Of a stretch of 64,000 bases of DNA, positions 58,601 through 64,000 are shown piece by piece. How positions within the stretch are numbered: the stretch's first letter is position 1; every line of letters starts with the position of its first letter. The notes under the pieces were generated by a model, which was not told where the DNA came from, did not search any database, and was given only the letters and a program-made list of their open reading frames with translations. Made by a program: the position numbers and the translations under genes. Source of the DNA: Solen grandis (Eukaryota > Mollusca > Bivalvia > Adapedonta > Solenidae); the NCBI GenBank assembly GCA_021229015.1, contig CM037790.1, forward strand, positions 56,082,361 to 56,146,360, written 5' to 3'.

Positions 58601-60422
58601 TTTAAATTCAAACATTTTCAATGACGTCAAATGACATCAGATTTGACGTCAGCTTCAAAAGTTTGTTCGCACTCTAGAGCCTTCATTCTGATCCAATTTT
58701 CACAGAAGATGTATATTAGAATGTAGGTGTGCACCTTGGCATTCAAATTTCCAAACTCGAAAAGATTAAGAATTTATGGCAATACAGAGTTTCGAACTTT
58801 GTCCTAAAATTTCATTTAAATGTTACAAAGCCCCCTGATGCGTTAGAAGCATGAAAACTGGACAGCATATTGGCATAGAGGTTTGCATTCTATTTTCGGA
58901 ATGAATTCCTCTTAAGTCACATGGTTATGATGTCATTAAAAAAAGACAAAAAGCATTTTTTTAAAGATTTCTCTCGCTCTGCATCATGAATTTCTTAATT
59001 AAATCTTCAGATTTGATAAAGTTAAAATTGAAGTGATGCATACTTCAAGAATTGTTGAAAAAATCATATAAAATCACCAATAAGACCAATGAACTTAAAA
59101 TTTTCAAAATGTCAAAACTGAATACTTGTATGTTCATATAGTCTTGAAAATTTCAAGTGATTACATCATCAAACATGGCAGATATTCATGTTTGATGGAA
59201 TGCCTGCTTGAAAATGTGAAAACAAACCTGTTCGCATTCTCGAAGATATTTTTTTTTCTGGATTAATAGAACGTTTGCTGGACATGTCCTTGCAAAAAAG
59301 ATATTATTCTTTAGTCACTTGATTTTGACATTACTGAAATATAAAAATCATTCATTTTAATTTGTATGCGCACACCAGCATCATGAGTGTTGATGCCAAT
59401 CTTAAGCATACCTAAAAGAAATAAATGTGTGTCAATTGCTTATGACAACATTGATTTGTAAGCAAAATATATTAAAAAGCTCATAAGATTGGATATATTA
59501 ACTTTAAATAAGTAATATTGACGTACCTTTAAATGCGCAAAAAGTCCAGAAAATGTAAAGTGATTACGTCATCAACATATATACATACATGTTTTCATGT
59601 TTTTCGTATAAGGGCTAATTCATGAAAATCTACCAGTTTGAAGAAAGAAATGAAAGCAGTCATTGGTTTGGTTGATCAAGAGCCAGTTGTTCTTTCGCAG
59701 GAAAGAGTGCCCATTATTAAGCATCATTATTCCATTTCTTCGTATTAACTTATATATTCAATACCTTTGCAAAAAGCAAACGGAAAGCCGTTTCGTTTGT
59801 ATCTTAAACAAACCACTTCAGTTATAATTGTCATTGTTGTATATCGTAGATATCATTGCTGTCCCACATATGTAAAGGCATTTTGTATGTCAATAATTAT
59901 AACCCCCTTCACAGAAATAAGGGCAGTAAAGTAGGAGCTATATAGGAATCAAGCTCATCGAATCCCATCACGTCAAGTAAGCCCTACACTCACATTATAT
60001 AAAGACAAGGGGGGATTCAGGGTTACTAATCACCTTTAGTGATAGTTTTTGATTTTTTGATTAATAATGAAAATAAAATGGATGGTTTAATGACCTTTAT
60101 GCTCTTTTTCATATCCAGTTGCAGACAGTGGACAGATGGGTTTCATCCCAGGAAAGAGAGAAGGAGAAAGAATCAGAACCCGAAGTATCCTGATAGACAC
60201 ATTGCTGGAAACCAATACAGCTATCTCATTGGCTGCTTGAAGTGCTGGAAACCAATACAGTTAATAGGCTGCTTGAAGTGCTGGAAGTTCATAGGCTGCT
60301 TGGAGTTATGACAGTGGGATTCTATCCAGTGCATGTGTACTTGTTTGTGATTGTGTTTGAACTGATAGAGCTGGACCAAAATATGGCCCAAGAATACACT
60401 AGCTGTGATTTGAGGGAATAAA
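37600..60422 (+). CDS. TSEN2: TSEN2, tRNA-splicing endonuclease catalytic subunit Sen2
   Basis: Coding exons: 42004-42201, 43291-43412, 43893-43935, 44220-44332, 49667-50927, 54149-54338, 56520-56588, 56973-57063, 57757-57846, 60119-60193. The product (about 750 aa after allowing for three one-base breaks) cuts the 5' splice site of intron-containing pre-tRNAs in the nucleus, with TSEN34, TSEN15 and TSEN54. N-terminal Sen2 block: GFFGRGMLSRGRPSYF (about residues 67-82). C-terminal nuclease: [49 protein letters not shown]. The catalytic triad is present: Tyr645, His653, Lys696. Most introns are GT-AG with matching phase. Human TSEN2 is ~465 aa; the excess comes from one acidic exon. Frame breaks at 43,934-43,936, ~50,204 and ~56,994 need an RNA check. 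Confidence 0.93.
37603..37613 (+). promoter_or_regulatory. YY1-like site at the start of TSEN2
   Basis: AACATGGCGGC fits the AAnATGGCGGC YY1-type motif often found just after the start site of housekeeping genes. It lies in the proposed first exon. Identification rests on motif and position only. Confidence 0.4.
37831..38090 (+). repeat. SINE family 1, full length, CAA-tail subfamily
   Basis: Head GGGGCCGCCGTGGCCGAGCG with GTGGGTTCGAATCCCGG, the shared body, and AAACCCCAATACAAAAGCAA at the end. It is in TSEN2 intron 1, sense orientation. The minus-strand frame at 37,877-38,173 is SINE sequence. Confidence 0.9.
38473..40296. mobile_element. hAT-like element with 6-bp duplication, interrupted by a MULE
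   Basis: Inverted ends CAGGGA(TGGAAATTTA) and TTAATTTCCATCCCTA are flanked by ATGGTA (38,467-38,472 and 40,297-40,302). The left end is split after six bases by the Mutator-like element. CAGGG/TAGGG-type ends suggest hAT; a 6-bp duplication fits the hAT6 group rather than classic 8-bp hATs. Frames on the minus strand at 39,854-40,167 were not recognisable as transposase. Intron 1 of TSEN2. Confidence 0.65.
38479..39327. mobile_element. Long-TIR Mutator-like element (849 bp)
   Basis: Inverted arms of about 230 bp: 38,479-38,705 pairs with 39,110-39,327 (shared GAGATCCGCTCCAG, GGCCTTATATAAAAGCTTC, TTTTAGGATGCACACCTAAA). The perfect 10-bp duplication GGTACAGGGA lies at 38,469-38,478 and 39,328-39,337. 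The ends match the 90-105 bp MITEs at 6,567 and 8,531, which look like deletion derivatives of it. The ~400-bp centre is non-coding. Confidence 0.88.
41490..41726. mobile_element. Palindromic MITE, AACCCTTTCCCTCATA family, copy 3
   Basis: Ends ACCCTTTCCCTCATAGAGGA and TATATGAGGGAAAGGGTT. The core is GATCAGCCTGTGAG-TAA-CTCGCAGGCTGATC. TSEN2 intron 1, about 260 bp before the first coding exon. Confidence 0.9.
41990..42201 (+). CDS. TSEN2: TSEN2 coding exon 1 (start codon)
   Basis: Acceptor ATTTCACAG, 14 bases of leader, then ATG at 42,004. It encodes 66 residues: MAHASKSHHRKKKWAHQF, GSPFPVPI, SGELKNDHVVVSKSGDIAYL, YKM, followed by donor GTAAAT in phase 0. The early basic cluster HHRKKK could act in nuclear import. 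The following exon continues the Sen2 N-terminal block without a gap. Confidence 0.85.
43291..43412 (+). CDS. TSEN2: TSEN2 coding exon 2
   Basis: Acceptor GCTATTTCAG, donor GTAAGT, 122 bases (phase 0 to 2). GFFGRGMLSRGRPSYFKSLP is the characteristic Sen2/TSEN2 G-[YF]-F-G-[KR]-G-x-L-S-R motif. Confidence 0.93.
43425..43600 (+). repeat. tRNA-headed SINE family 3, copy 1
   Basis: B-box-like GGTTGTGAGTTTGAACC, then ATGACCTTCCCAGGC, GGTCCAACCCAGGAATTGT and GGATTATAATAAGTTATAAG. A second copy at 57,265-57,405 shares these blocks. It starts 13 bases after a TSEN2 donor site. Confidence 0.65.
43893..43935 (+). CDS. TSEN2: TSEN2 coding exon 3 (43 bases)
   Basis: Acceptor TTTTGCCCTCTAG; encodes PYVKILSNFRPAEW; donor GTGAGC. 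Entering phase 2 fits the previous exon, but as written it ends in phase 0 whereas the next exon needs one base fewer. If GGG at 43,934-43,936 were GG, the junction reads EW-YLRHC in frame. Confidence 0.75.
44220..44332 (+). CDS. TSEN2: TSEN2 coding exon 4
   Basis: Acceptor TTATTTCACAG, donor GTAAGT. The useful frame is YLRHCRWQKSHDQSS, then SPEDQEFDSDVEYSDNMG, ending in phase 1, which matches the next exon. The other frames meet stops within 12 codons. Confidence 0.75.
46746..46955 (+). pseudogene. hAT transposase-like N-terminal fragment
   Basis: An intact start: MAAPRGKKRPFPDSG, TITRFFSP, RKERLSGFDPAWE. The FDPAW phrase is how the TTF-type zinc finger begins in this hAT group. The finger itself and the front half of the catalytic region are missing. 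After ~70 codons the frame runs out of family similarity and stops at 46,991. Confidence 0.6.
46955..47490 (+). pseudogene. hAT transposase-like C-terminal fragment (DUF4371/ZNF862 type)
   Basis: The frame is one base off the N-terminal fragment. It reads KDVRWLSHDKATTTLRKCLP, VYASLEREASERND, DFRFVLSIHMMCDILPHLSE, then a helical stretch to FPDLPLFQKFLVFSARDMP. The RWLSH...LP...HLSELS block is what I recognise from hAT-derived proteins such as ZNF862. The C-terminal dimerisation segment is cut off by a piece of SINE family 2 (~47,505-47,575). A deleted, frame-shifted remnant. Confidence 0.7.
47505..47575 (-). repeat. SINE family 2 fragment
   Basis: Minus strand reads AAGGGTAATTCCAAGATTGG, TCAGGATAATGTGACTAGG. 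It truncates the hAT-like coding remnant. Confidence 0.7.
48785..49020. mobile_element. MITE, AACCCTTTACTTCAT family
   Basis: Inner inverted pair CAGATCAGACAGC and GAGCTGTCTGATCAG, then GTAGATCAGATTCTACACAG and ATGAATATTCATGAGGTAAG at the end. Close to the copy at 21,111. TSEN2 intron 4. Confidence 0.65.
49317..49605 (+). repeat. SINE family 2, full length
   Basis: tRNA-like head GACCTGGTGGCCAAGTGGTA and GGTTTTGATCCCC; body GTAGTTCCAGGACTAATTAG, TCAGGATAATGTTACTGGGT, AGTCTCCAAATGACTAAAAT; tail of CAAA repeats. It ends about 60 bp upstream of TSEN2 coding exon 5. Confidence 0.85.
49667..50927 (+). CDS. TSEN2: TSEN2 coding exon 5, large acidic exon
   Basis: Acceptor TAACTTTTCAG, donor GTACAA, about 421 codons (residues 159-579). 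The first part is open to a stop at 50,212 and the second is open from 50,205 in another frame. One extra A in the AAA run at 50,204-50,206 joins them as ENNLKPEGE. Asp, Glu, Asn and Ser dominate, with Asp runs near 50,635-50,720 (DDD, DADDGELEGDEEG). It ends in the conserved lead-in to the nuclease domain (AWRPVRKKDPFVYTEPLLL, TPEE). In other animals this linker is much shorter. Confidence 0.85.
51010..51245 (+). repeat. SINE family 2, head truncated
   Basis: AGGGTAGTTCCAGGACTGGT, TGTCAGGATAATGTGACTGG, AATGACTGAAATACTGTCAG and an expanded CAATCAATCAATCAAT tail. TSEN2 intron 5. Confidence 0.8.
51455..51710 (-). repeat. SINE family 1, full length, minus strand
   Basis: Minus strand: GGGGGCCGCCGTGGCTGAGC head, GGGTTTGAATCCTGG, the family body, and a CCCCAATACAACAACAAC tail at its lower end. 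The plus-strand frame 51,470-51,664 is antisense SINE sequence. Confidence 0.9.
52203..52346. repeat. Foldback repeat
   Basis: The left arm CCTACACATGAGACAGCACA / TTTGCCACCAAGACAG pairs with the right arm CTGTCTTGTTGGCAAAATAC / GCTGTCTCGTGTAGG around a ~60-base loop. Imperfect 36-base stem. Probably a MITE; no duplication was found. Confidence 0.65.
52684..52921. mobile_element. Palindromic MITE, AACCCTTTCCCTCATA family, copy 4
   Basis: Ends AACCTTTCCCTCATATAGAC and TATGAGGGAAGGGGTT. Orientation opposite to copies 2 and 3. Core GATCAGCCTGCGAG-TTA-CTCGCAGGTTGATC. On both sides a duplicated flank (GTTAACAGCTTTG..., TACTGTAGGGAAATGTTTGG, 52,600-52,685 and 52,922-53,010) shows that the host sequence is repeated across the insertion. 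Confidence 0.88.
53893..54092 (+). repeat. SINE family 2, head truncated
   Basis: CAGGGTAGTTCCAGGACTGG, TTGTCAGGATAATGTGACTG, TAGTCTCCAAATGACTTTGA and an AATAAACAAACA tail. It ends about 55 bp before TSEN2 coding exon 6. Confidence 0.8.
54149..54338 (+). CDS. TSEN2: TSEN2 coding exon 6 (start of nuclease domain)
   Basis: The acceptor is a long T run ending CAG; the donor is GTAGGT. 190 bases, phase 0 to 1. [43 protein letters not shown]: the highly conserved Sen2/Sen34 nuclease fold, matching human TSEN2 nearly residue for residue in [13 protein letters not shown]. Confidence 0.95.
54390..54640 (+). repeat. SINE family 1, long-tail subfamily
   Basis: GGGGCCTCCATGGCTGAGAC, GTGGGTTGGAATCCCGG, GAAGCCTTCCAGCTGACTTG, then AAACTCAAATAGTCAAGTCT. 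It starts about 50 bases after the exon 6 donor. Its last part is caught up in the 192-bp duplication. Confidence 0.85.
54591..54974 (+). repeat. Tandem duplication, period 192 bp
   Basis: 54,591-54,782 and 54,783-54,974 are nearly identical (sharing GCTATATTTCTGAAATCAAA and GGTTACAGCAAAGAATTAAG). The unit runs from the end of the SINE into the first half of the TTAA MITE, leaving a half MITE followed by a complete one. Confidence 0.9.
54885..55046. mobile_element. MITE with TTAA target duplication, second locus
   Basis: TTAA, then GGTTAAGTGCCCGTAATGGT and, at the other end, ACCATTACAGGGACTTTACC, then TTAA. Same family as 19,664-19,824. TSEN2 intron 6. Confidence 0.75.
55047..55847. other. 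TSEN2 intron 6, nothing further recognised
   Basis: 800 bp of intronic AT-rich sequence with A runs (55,226-55,260). No open frame, inverted ends or family repeat were recognised. Confidence 0.5.
55848..56079. mobile_element. MITE, AACCCTTTACTTCAT family
   Basis: TCTGTTACCTCATATAGACT start, GCAGACAGAGCTGACCCTGA, TCATATACTCCACAATCTGT and ATGAATATTCATGAGGTAAA at the end, as in the copies at 21,111 and 48,785. The internal inverted pair has decayed. Confidence 0.6.
56315..56519 (+). repeat. 18-20 bp minisatellite abutting TSEN2 coding exon 7
   Basis: Eleven units of the form TTGTGTATCTAATTCACAG, the last of which (TTGTGTATTTTATTCACAG) is the functional acceptor. The exon itself begins TTGTGTATCGGG, so each unit resembles the intron-exon junction: nine exon-like bases followed by an acceptor-like end. 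Several units keep CACAG or TTTTTAG. Confidence 0.88.
56520..56588 (+). CDS. TSEN2: TSEN2 coding exon 7 (catalytic Tyr and His)
   Basis: 69 bases, phase 1 to 1, donor [26 protein letters not shown] holds the catalytic Tyr (IVY) and, eight residues on, the catalytic His (FYH), equivalent to human Tyr369 and His377. The reading is fixed by the phase-1 donor of the preceding exon. Confidence 0.95.
56973..57063 (+). CDS. TSEN2: TSEN2 coding exon 8 (catalytic Lys)
   Basis: Acceptor TTAATTTTCAG, donor GTAACA. As written the frame meets TAA at codon 14. Adding one T to the TTTT run at ~56,994-56,997 gives KNFSNRKLTWASFAGL, NRVTEHVAK, which fits the human LSWKSLAALSRVSVNVSK block. The final Lys (about residue 696) aligns with catalytic Lys416. 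Confidence 0.88.
57265..57405 (+). repeat. tRNA-headed SINE family 3, copy 2
   Basis: GAAGTCGTGGGTTTGAACCC (B-box-like), CATGACCTCCCCAGGC, TGGTCAAACCCAGGAACTGT and GGATTAGGATAAGTTGTAAG match the copy at 43,425. Confidence 0.65.
57757..57846 (+). CDS. TSEN2: TSEN2 coding exon 9
   Basis: Acceptor TTTATTCCAG, 30 codons exactly, donor GTAAGT. TLMFCYVIIPQSLTEEDR, TPACLTKLKVR aligns with the human ELMLCYLIKPS...MKRIKV block. A later CACAG at 57,789 could be an alternative acceptor, but it would delete the conserved LMFCYVI strand. Confidence 0.93.
58448..59640 (+). repeat. Hairpin-headed family S element, second copy (end uncertain)
   Basis: Starts with the hairpin CTTTCTGC-AACC-TGCAGAAA and GGGTTTATTATG, CTTATTATTATTCC, followed by GTTCGCACTCTAGAGCCTTC and several blocks with GTGATTACATCATCAA-type repeats. 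It resembles 2,585-6,357 in its opening. The 3' boundary could not be set. TSEN2 intron 9. Confidence 0.45.
60119..60193 (+). CDS. TSEN2: TSEN2 coding exon 10 (C-terminus)
   Basis: Acceptor [38 protein letters not shown], then TGA at 60,191-60,193. RWVSS-x-ER is the conserved TSEN2 ending. The tail is short and acidic, as in human. Confidence 0.93.
   Translation: [24 protein letters not shown]
60205..60306 (+). repeat. Three short tandem repeats in the TSEN2 3' UTR
   Basis: GGCTGCTTGAAGTGCTGGAA occurs three times with variable spacers (AACCAATACAG or GTTCATA), the last copy incomplete. About 36-bp units, just after the stop codon. Confidence 0.85.
60417..60422 (+). terminator. TSEN2: Polyadenylation signal for TSEN2
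   Basis: AATAAA 224 bases after the stop codon, followed by a GT-containing stretch (TTGAGTGTGAG). First canonical signal downstream of the coding region. Cleavage is expected 10-30 bases further on. Confidence 0.6.
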
Positions 60423-60847
60423 AAAGTAGGTAAATTGAGTGTGAGAACTAACAAATTTGTTAAGAATTAACTTTGGGAATATTTTGAAATATGTATTAGG
60501 AAAGCTACTGGAATAGACTCTGCTTTCAGTTTCAGTGACTATCAACAAGTTCTAAAGAATATTGTAGTTCCCATATTCCGTTATGTTAGTGGTTTTCGGA
60601 GAAAATCGCTGATACATGTAACATATGAGTGTGGATCAGTTGTAAGCGTCTAACAAACACATGGATAGACACGAAATATAGAGAATAAAGGAATAGTCTC
60701 AGGGTACGAGCATATAGAAAACCGCGAAAGGTAGAATGGCATAGTTATGTAGAGACAGAACTAAGGAATGACTTAGCGGAGGAATTCAATATCAGCCGTG
60801 AGTTGATTACTTCATAGATGAAAAGAAGTTGGAAGAAACATTTTCTA

Positions 60848-60955
60848 CAGGTTGACAGAAAAGGGATTCTTCTCAATTTTTTTTTATGTCCAATATATAT
60901 ATATAAGGGACATAAAAAAATCTTGAGAAACCCCTTTGGCTGACAATTGAATAAA
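60848..60955. repeat. Short foldback hairpin
   Basis: GGTTGACAGAAAAGGGATTC / TTTTTATGTCC pairs with GGGACATAAAAAAATCTTGA / GAAACCCCTTTGGCTGACAA around a loop of TA repeats. The arms are ~42 bases with several mismatches. A small MITE is most likely. Confidence 0.6.
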
Positions 60956-61207
60956 ACTTTCGTTCTTGGCTATGAACATTGCATTATATTAGTGTAAATT
61001 TGCCTTTAATATATATGTCTGGGACCTCATTTTAGTAATTTTATTGCTGTATAAACAACATTAAATAATTTATATAAACCTGGAGGCTCCAAATTTATTT
61101 TCCATCAAGTCACAAGTGATTTTGATTTGACATTACAAAAATTTCATTGATTTTTCCATTTATATCTCACTGTATTCTGAAAAGCAATTGGTAAAAGAAT
61201 CACCGTA

Positions 61208-61760
61208 GCACCGGTCCGAGTGGCCCTGTGGTTAGAGGGTCTGCCCTGGAATCAGGAGGTCATGGGTTTTATCCAAACATACCAAACTTGTAAATAATGG
61301 TTCTGGTATTGCTCCTTGCTGGGCACTCAGCATATATATTTGTTTAACCCTTTCCCTCATATAGACTCATTTTGACGCACTCAATAGATACCACATAAAG
61401 CCTGATCTGCAGAAAACCACAGTTAAACCTTACCAAATTTAATTACAAAATCCTCATTTCCAGACCACTGAGGATCAGCGAACAGCATAAAACCTGATCA
61501 GCCTGCGAGTTACTCGCAGGCTGATCTGGTTTTATGCTGTTCGCATAGGTCTTTTCATGGTGTCCTCTATGAGGGAAAGGGTTATTACAGGTAGTTCAAA
61601 GACTGGTTGACCTGGTGTCAGGATAATGTGACTGAGTGTTGTATCATGTCTACAGCGTGATACTGCAGTGTGGCAGCACTATATCTGTCTCACTTACACA
61701 TCATCTCCAAATGACTGAACTACATTGTGTACTGTGTGTGGGGCATTGAACCCAAAAAAC
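61208..61760 (+). repeat. SINE family 2 split by a palindromic MITE
   Basis: Head GTCCGAGTGGCCCTGTGGTT and body start ACTCAGCATATATATTTG stop at the MITE and resume at 61,585 with GTAGTTCAAAGACTGGTTGA and TGTCAGGATAATGTGACTGA, ending ATCTCCAAATGACTGAAC. This order shows that the MITE moved after the SINE. Confidence 0.88.
61345..61584. mobile_element. Palindromic MITE, AACCCTTTCCCTCATA family, copy 5
   Basis: Ends TAACCCTTTCCCTCATATAG and CTATGAGGGAAAGGGTTA. Core GATCAGCCTGCGAG-TTA-CTCGCAGGCTGATC with all 14 flanking pairs intact. Nested in a SINE. Confidence 0.92.
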
Positions 61761-61975
61761 AAATACATCATTATAATCACTTCATATTCCATAGACAGAC
61801 AGTTACTACAGTGCTAAAGATTGACCTAGATATAGTTAAACAAGGAGAATTTGGTTTATATCATTTTTAATTAATGATACTTTGACATACTTTATTACGT
61901 TCACAGTTAATCGTCATAAAAACAATAATAAATGATCTACAATATATATAACATCATCACATGATCATTATGACT

Positions 61976-62165
61976 TGACTTGACTATTTGAGTTTACCGT
62001 CGCTTCGACAGTATTTCAGTCATATAGCGACGTCCAGCTAATTACAGGTGGAGGAAGACCCCAAATACACGGAGGCATCCGTGTAGAGCCACTGACCTAC
62101 CACAAGCCAGCTGGAAGGCTTCCTCACATGTATATTTGAATGACCCTGCCAGGATTCGAATCCGT
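61976..62165 (-). repeat. SINE family 1, minus strand, head truncated
   Basis: Minus strand: GGATTCGAATCCTGG, GAAGCCTTCCAGCTGGCTTG, GGTCTTCCTCCACCTGTAAT and the CAAATAGTCAAGTCAAGTC tail. Long-tail subfamily. Confidence 0.85.
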
Positions 62166-62597
62166 GATCATTATGAAGTACTAAATCAAAATGTCCTCTC
62201 AGTTATATCTCAATGAAGTGATTATATTTTTGAGTTACACAATTATGCATAGTATGAATGTCTTTTAACGAGATGCTATAAAAGTTCTGTTGTTATTGGT
62301 GCTAGCAAGTTTTCATCTTAGGTCTTTGTCTCCTAGGTCATTTATGACTAATGTCAAGTTTTTCGTTTTAAACCTTAAATAGTTGCTGTTATTGTACAAG
62401 TGAACGCCACCATCAACAAAACATTGTATATCTATTTTCCACTGCGATTTAAGTATGTTTTACATTTGCAATTCATCTTGTACCCACTGTCCTAGCTTGA
62501 TTTAACCACAGGTTTACAAGAAATAACACAGATTATATACTTTGATATGCTTCATTGCACACTGGTCAAAATACGATCATTAGAATGAAATGAAAAT

Positions 62598-62765
62598 TGC
62601 CATATATAGAATCTCCATGAGCAAATGAGCCATTTTTTCAAGCGCTACGTAAAACCTTGGAATTTGTTTGTATGCGAGCAGACAACAGTTCCAATCTATT
62701 TTGTTCGAAAGATTCACGTAGTGCTTGAAAAAATGGCTCAGCTGCTGATAGAGATTATATATTCT
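62598..62765. repeat. Foldback element with ~50-bp arms
   Basis: GAGCCATTTTTTCAAGCGCT / ACGT pairs with ACGT / AGTGCTTGAAAAAATGGCTC with one mismatch across a ~65-base loop. Weaker pairing (ATATATAGAATCTC with AGAGATTATATAT) extends outward. No coding content. Confidence 0.7.
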
Positions 62766-62894
62766 GTGTAAAGCTAAAATGAAATGCCGATAATTTTTCT
62801 ATTTTCAAGTGGAGCCAAATGTTGACAGTTTAAGTTTTGATGTCTTTAGTGACGTCACGTGGTATTGCTACATTGACAATGCACAACAAAAACA

Positions 62895-62948
62895 TGAAGG
62901 GTGATCCCAATAGCTCACCCTGAGCATGTTGCACTCTAGTGAGCTAAA
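62895..62948 (+). repeat. 3' end fragment of a pearl/helentron-like element
   Basis: GGGTGATCCCAATAGCTCAC, CCTGAGCATGTTGCACTC and GTGAGCTAAA match the terminal hairpin module of the larger copies. No satellite monomers remain. Confidence 0.65.
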
Positions 62949-64000
62949 TGAGTACATGATATTATCCTAACTTTTTCAAATCTGTCACATCTCAGGGTAA
63001 TTGAATTAAATATTGATGCAGAAAAAATCTCGTATCATGTCAAGTCTCATTCTGGTTGCTCGATATGATTACAGATGGCTTAAGGTAGGTAGATAGTTCT
63101 ACTCAGTCGACCCATTACTCACCTGTATTGCTCAGGGCCGCGCTAAATGACGGGATTCATGTTGCAGCATCAACACATTCTAAAAACAGTATTTTTACAA
63201 ATACTTTTGTTTAGAAACTTTTTATCAATAATAATAATAAATAAAGCTCCTGTCGGTATGCAAGAAAATAAATTATGTTTTCTTCATTCATCATTCACAC
63301 ACACACATCAGAGAAAAGTGGAATATGGGGAATAGAAGATCCTCATATAAATCATCCGACAATTTTCTGACAGATATGGGGATAGATAAAAGTACAAAAA
63401 GTTCAACTGAATACATTTATTGTAGCAGACCATCCAGATGAAATGTACAATCAATACACTGGGTTGGATGCACAGTCACAGTTTTTCACATGCTCATAAC
63501 CAGGTGCAGTGTGTGTTAACTGCAGGCAAAACGATTATCTCCCTTCATTACAAAGTGTTTGGCAAGGTTGTCTCCCCTTTGGAAACTGTTTACAAATAAT
63601 AGAATCATTCAACAAGGGTGTATCAATATAAAAATTGCGTCCAATAATGACCGCAACTGGATTTAAAATTCATTTTCACCTGAATTTAAAGTTCACAAAG
63701 GGTTAGACAACTGATATGATTCTCTGCCTCAAAGGGAGATTATCATTATAGTTCATGGATTCCATAGTTCATTTATTTTTTAATGCTATAAAAAGTCTTT
63801 TATTTTTCTTCTGCTTCAAACACTTACTAACAAGTTTGCCAAATAAACATAATAGCTTTAAAAATGAATCAATTGAATTTCAACACTACAGTATTAAAAA
63901 TATTCAGTGTTTACTATTGTTAAGCAAATTGGGCCAGTCTCATTAAAATAAAATTTTCTTTATATATATGATTTTCATAGCTACTATTATATTAAAAAAG
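62949..64000. other. Intergenic DNA, no gene recognised
   Basis: AT-rich. A degenerate SINE family 1 body may lie at ~63,078-63,150 (TTAAGGTAGGTAGATAGTTC, GCCGCGCTAAATGAC). Open frames at 63,147-63,335 and 63,755-63,946 are short and unrecognised. Confidence 0.5.

Overview
This 64-kb window is nuclear DNA from an animal. It is AT-rich, intron-rich and packed with non-coding repeats, and it contains one 100-base assembly gap. The repeat families (elements opening with a small AGGGCCA/TGGCCCT hairpin and ending in a GCTCACC...GGTGAGC hairpin, with ~145-166 bp satellite monomers inside; tRNA-headed SINEs; palindromic MITEs) are the kind I associate with bivalve molluscs. A clam-like bivalve is therefore my best guess, from memory rather than a search. 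There are no operons, CRISPR arrays or rRNA genes.

Two real genes can be assembled exon by exon, and they are arranged head to head. On the minus strand, 34,007 down to 22,135, is a complete five-exon CRAL-TRIO lipid-transfer gene of the clavesin type (334 aa, all splice phases consistent). On the plus strand, about 37,600 to 60,422, is TSEN2, the catalytic subunit of the tRNA-splicing endonuclease. It has a non-coding first exon plus ten coding exons (about 750 aa). The catalytic Tyr, His and Lys are all present, and there is a large acidic insert encoded by one 1.26-kb exon. The TSEN2 reading frame is broken at three places. At each one a one-base change in a homopolymer run restores it, which looks more like assembly error than gene decay, but this is unproven. 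The two genes do not obviously share a pathway.

Layout: 1-22,100 is repeat-rich intergenic DNA (pogo-like, Mutator-like and helentron/pearl-like elements, SINEs, an assembly gap). 22,135-34,017 is the clavesin-like gene, whose introns hold a 1.4-kb minisatellite, a 1,558-bp PIF/Harbinger deletion derivative and a 2.1-kb satellite-bearing element. 34,018-37,600 is the inter-promoter region. 37,600-60,430 is TSEN2, whose introns hold a nested pair of DNA transposons, a 3.3-kb hAT derivative with recognisable transposase fragments, SINEs, MITEs and a minisatellite that appears built from the gene's own 3' splice site. 60,430-64,000 is intergenic with foldback elements.

Most other long open frames are repeats or chance. 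The most interesting points are the splice-site-derived minisatellite in TSEN2 (56,315-56,519), the Harbinger element in which one internal deletion truncated both convergent genes, the set of element families that share an architecture but carry different satellites, and the nested transposons dated by intact target-site duplications.
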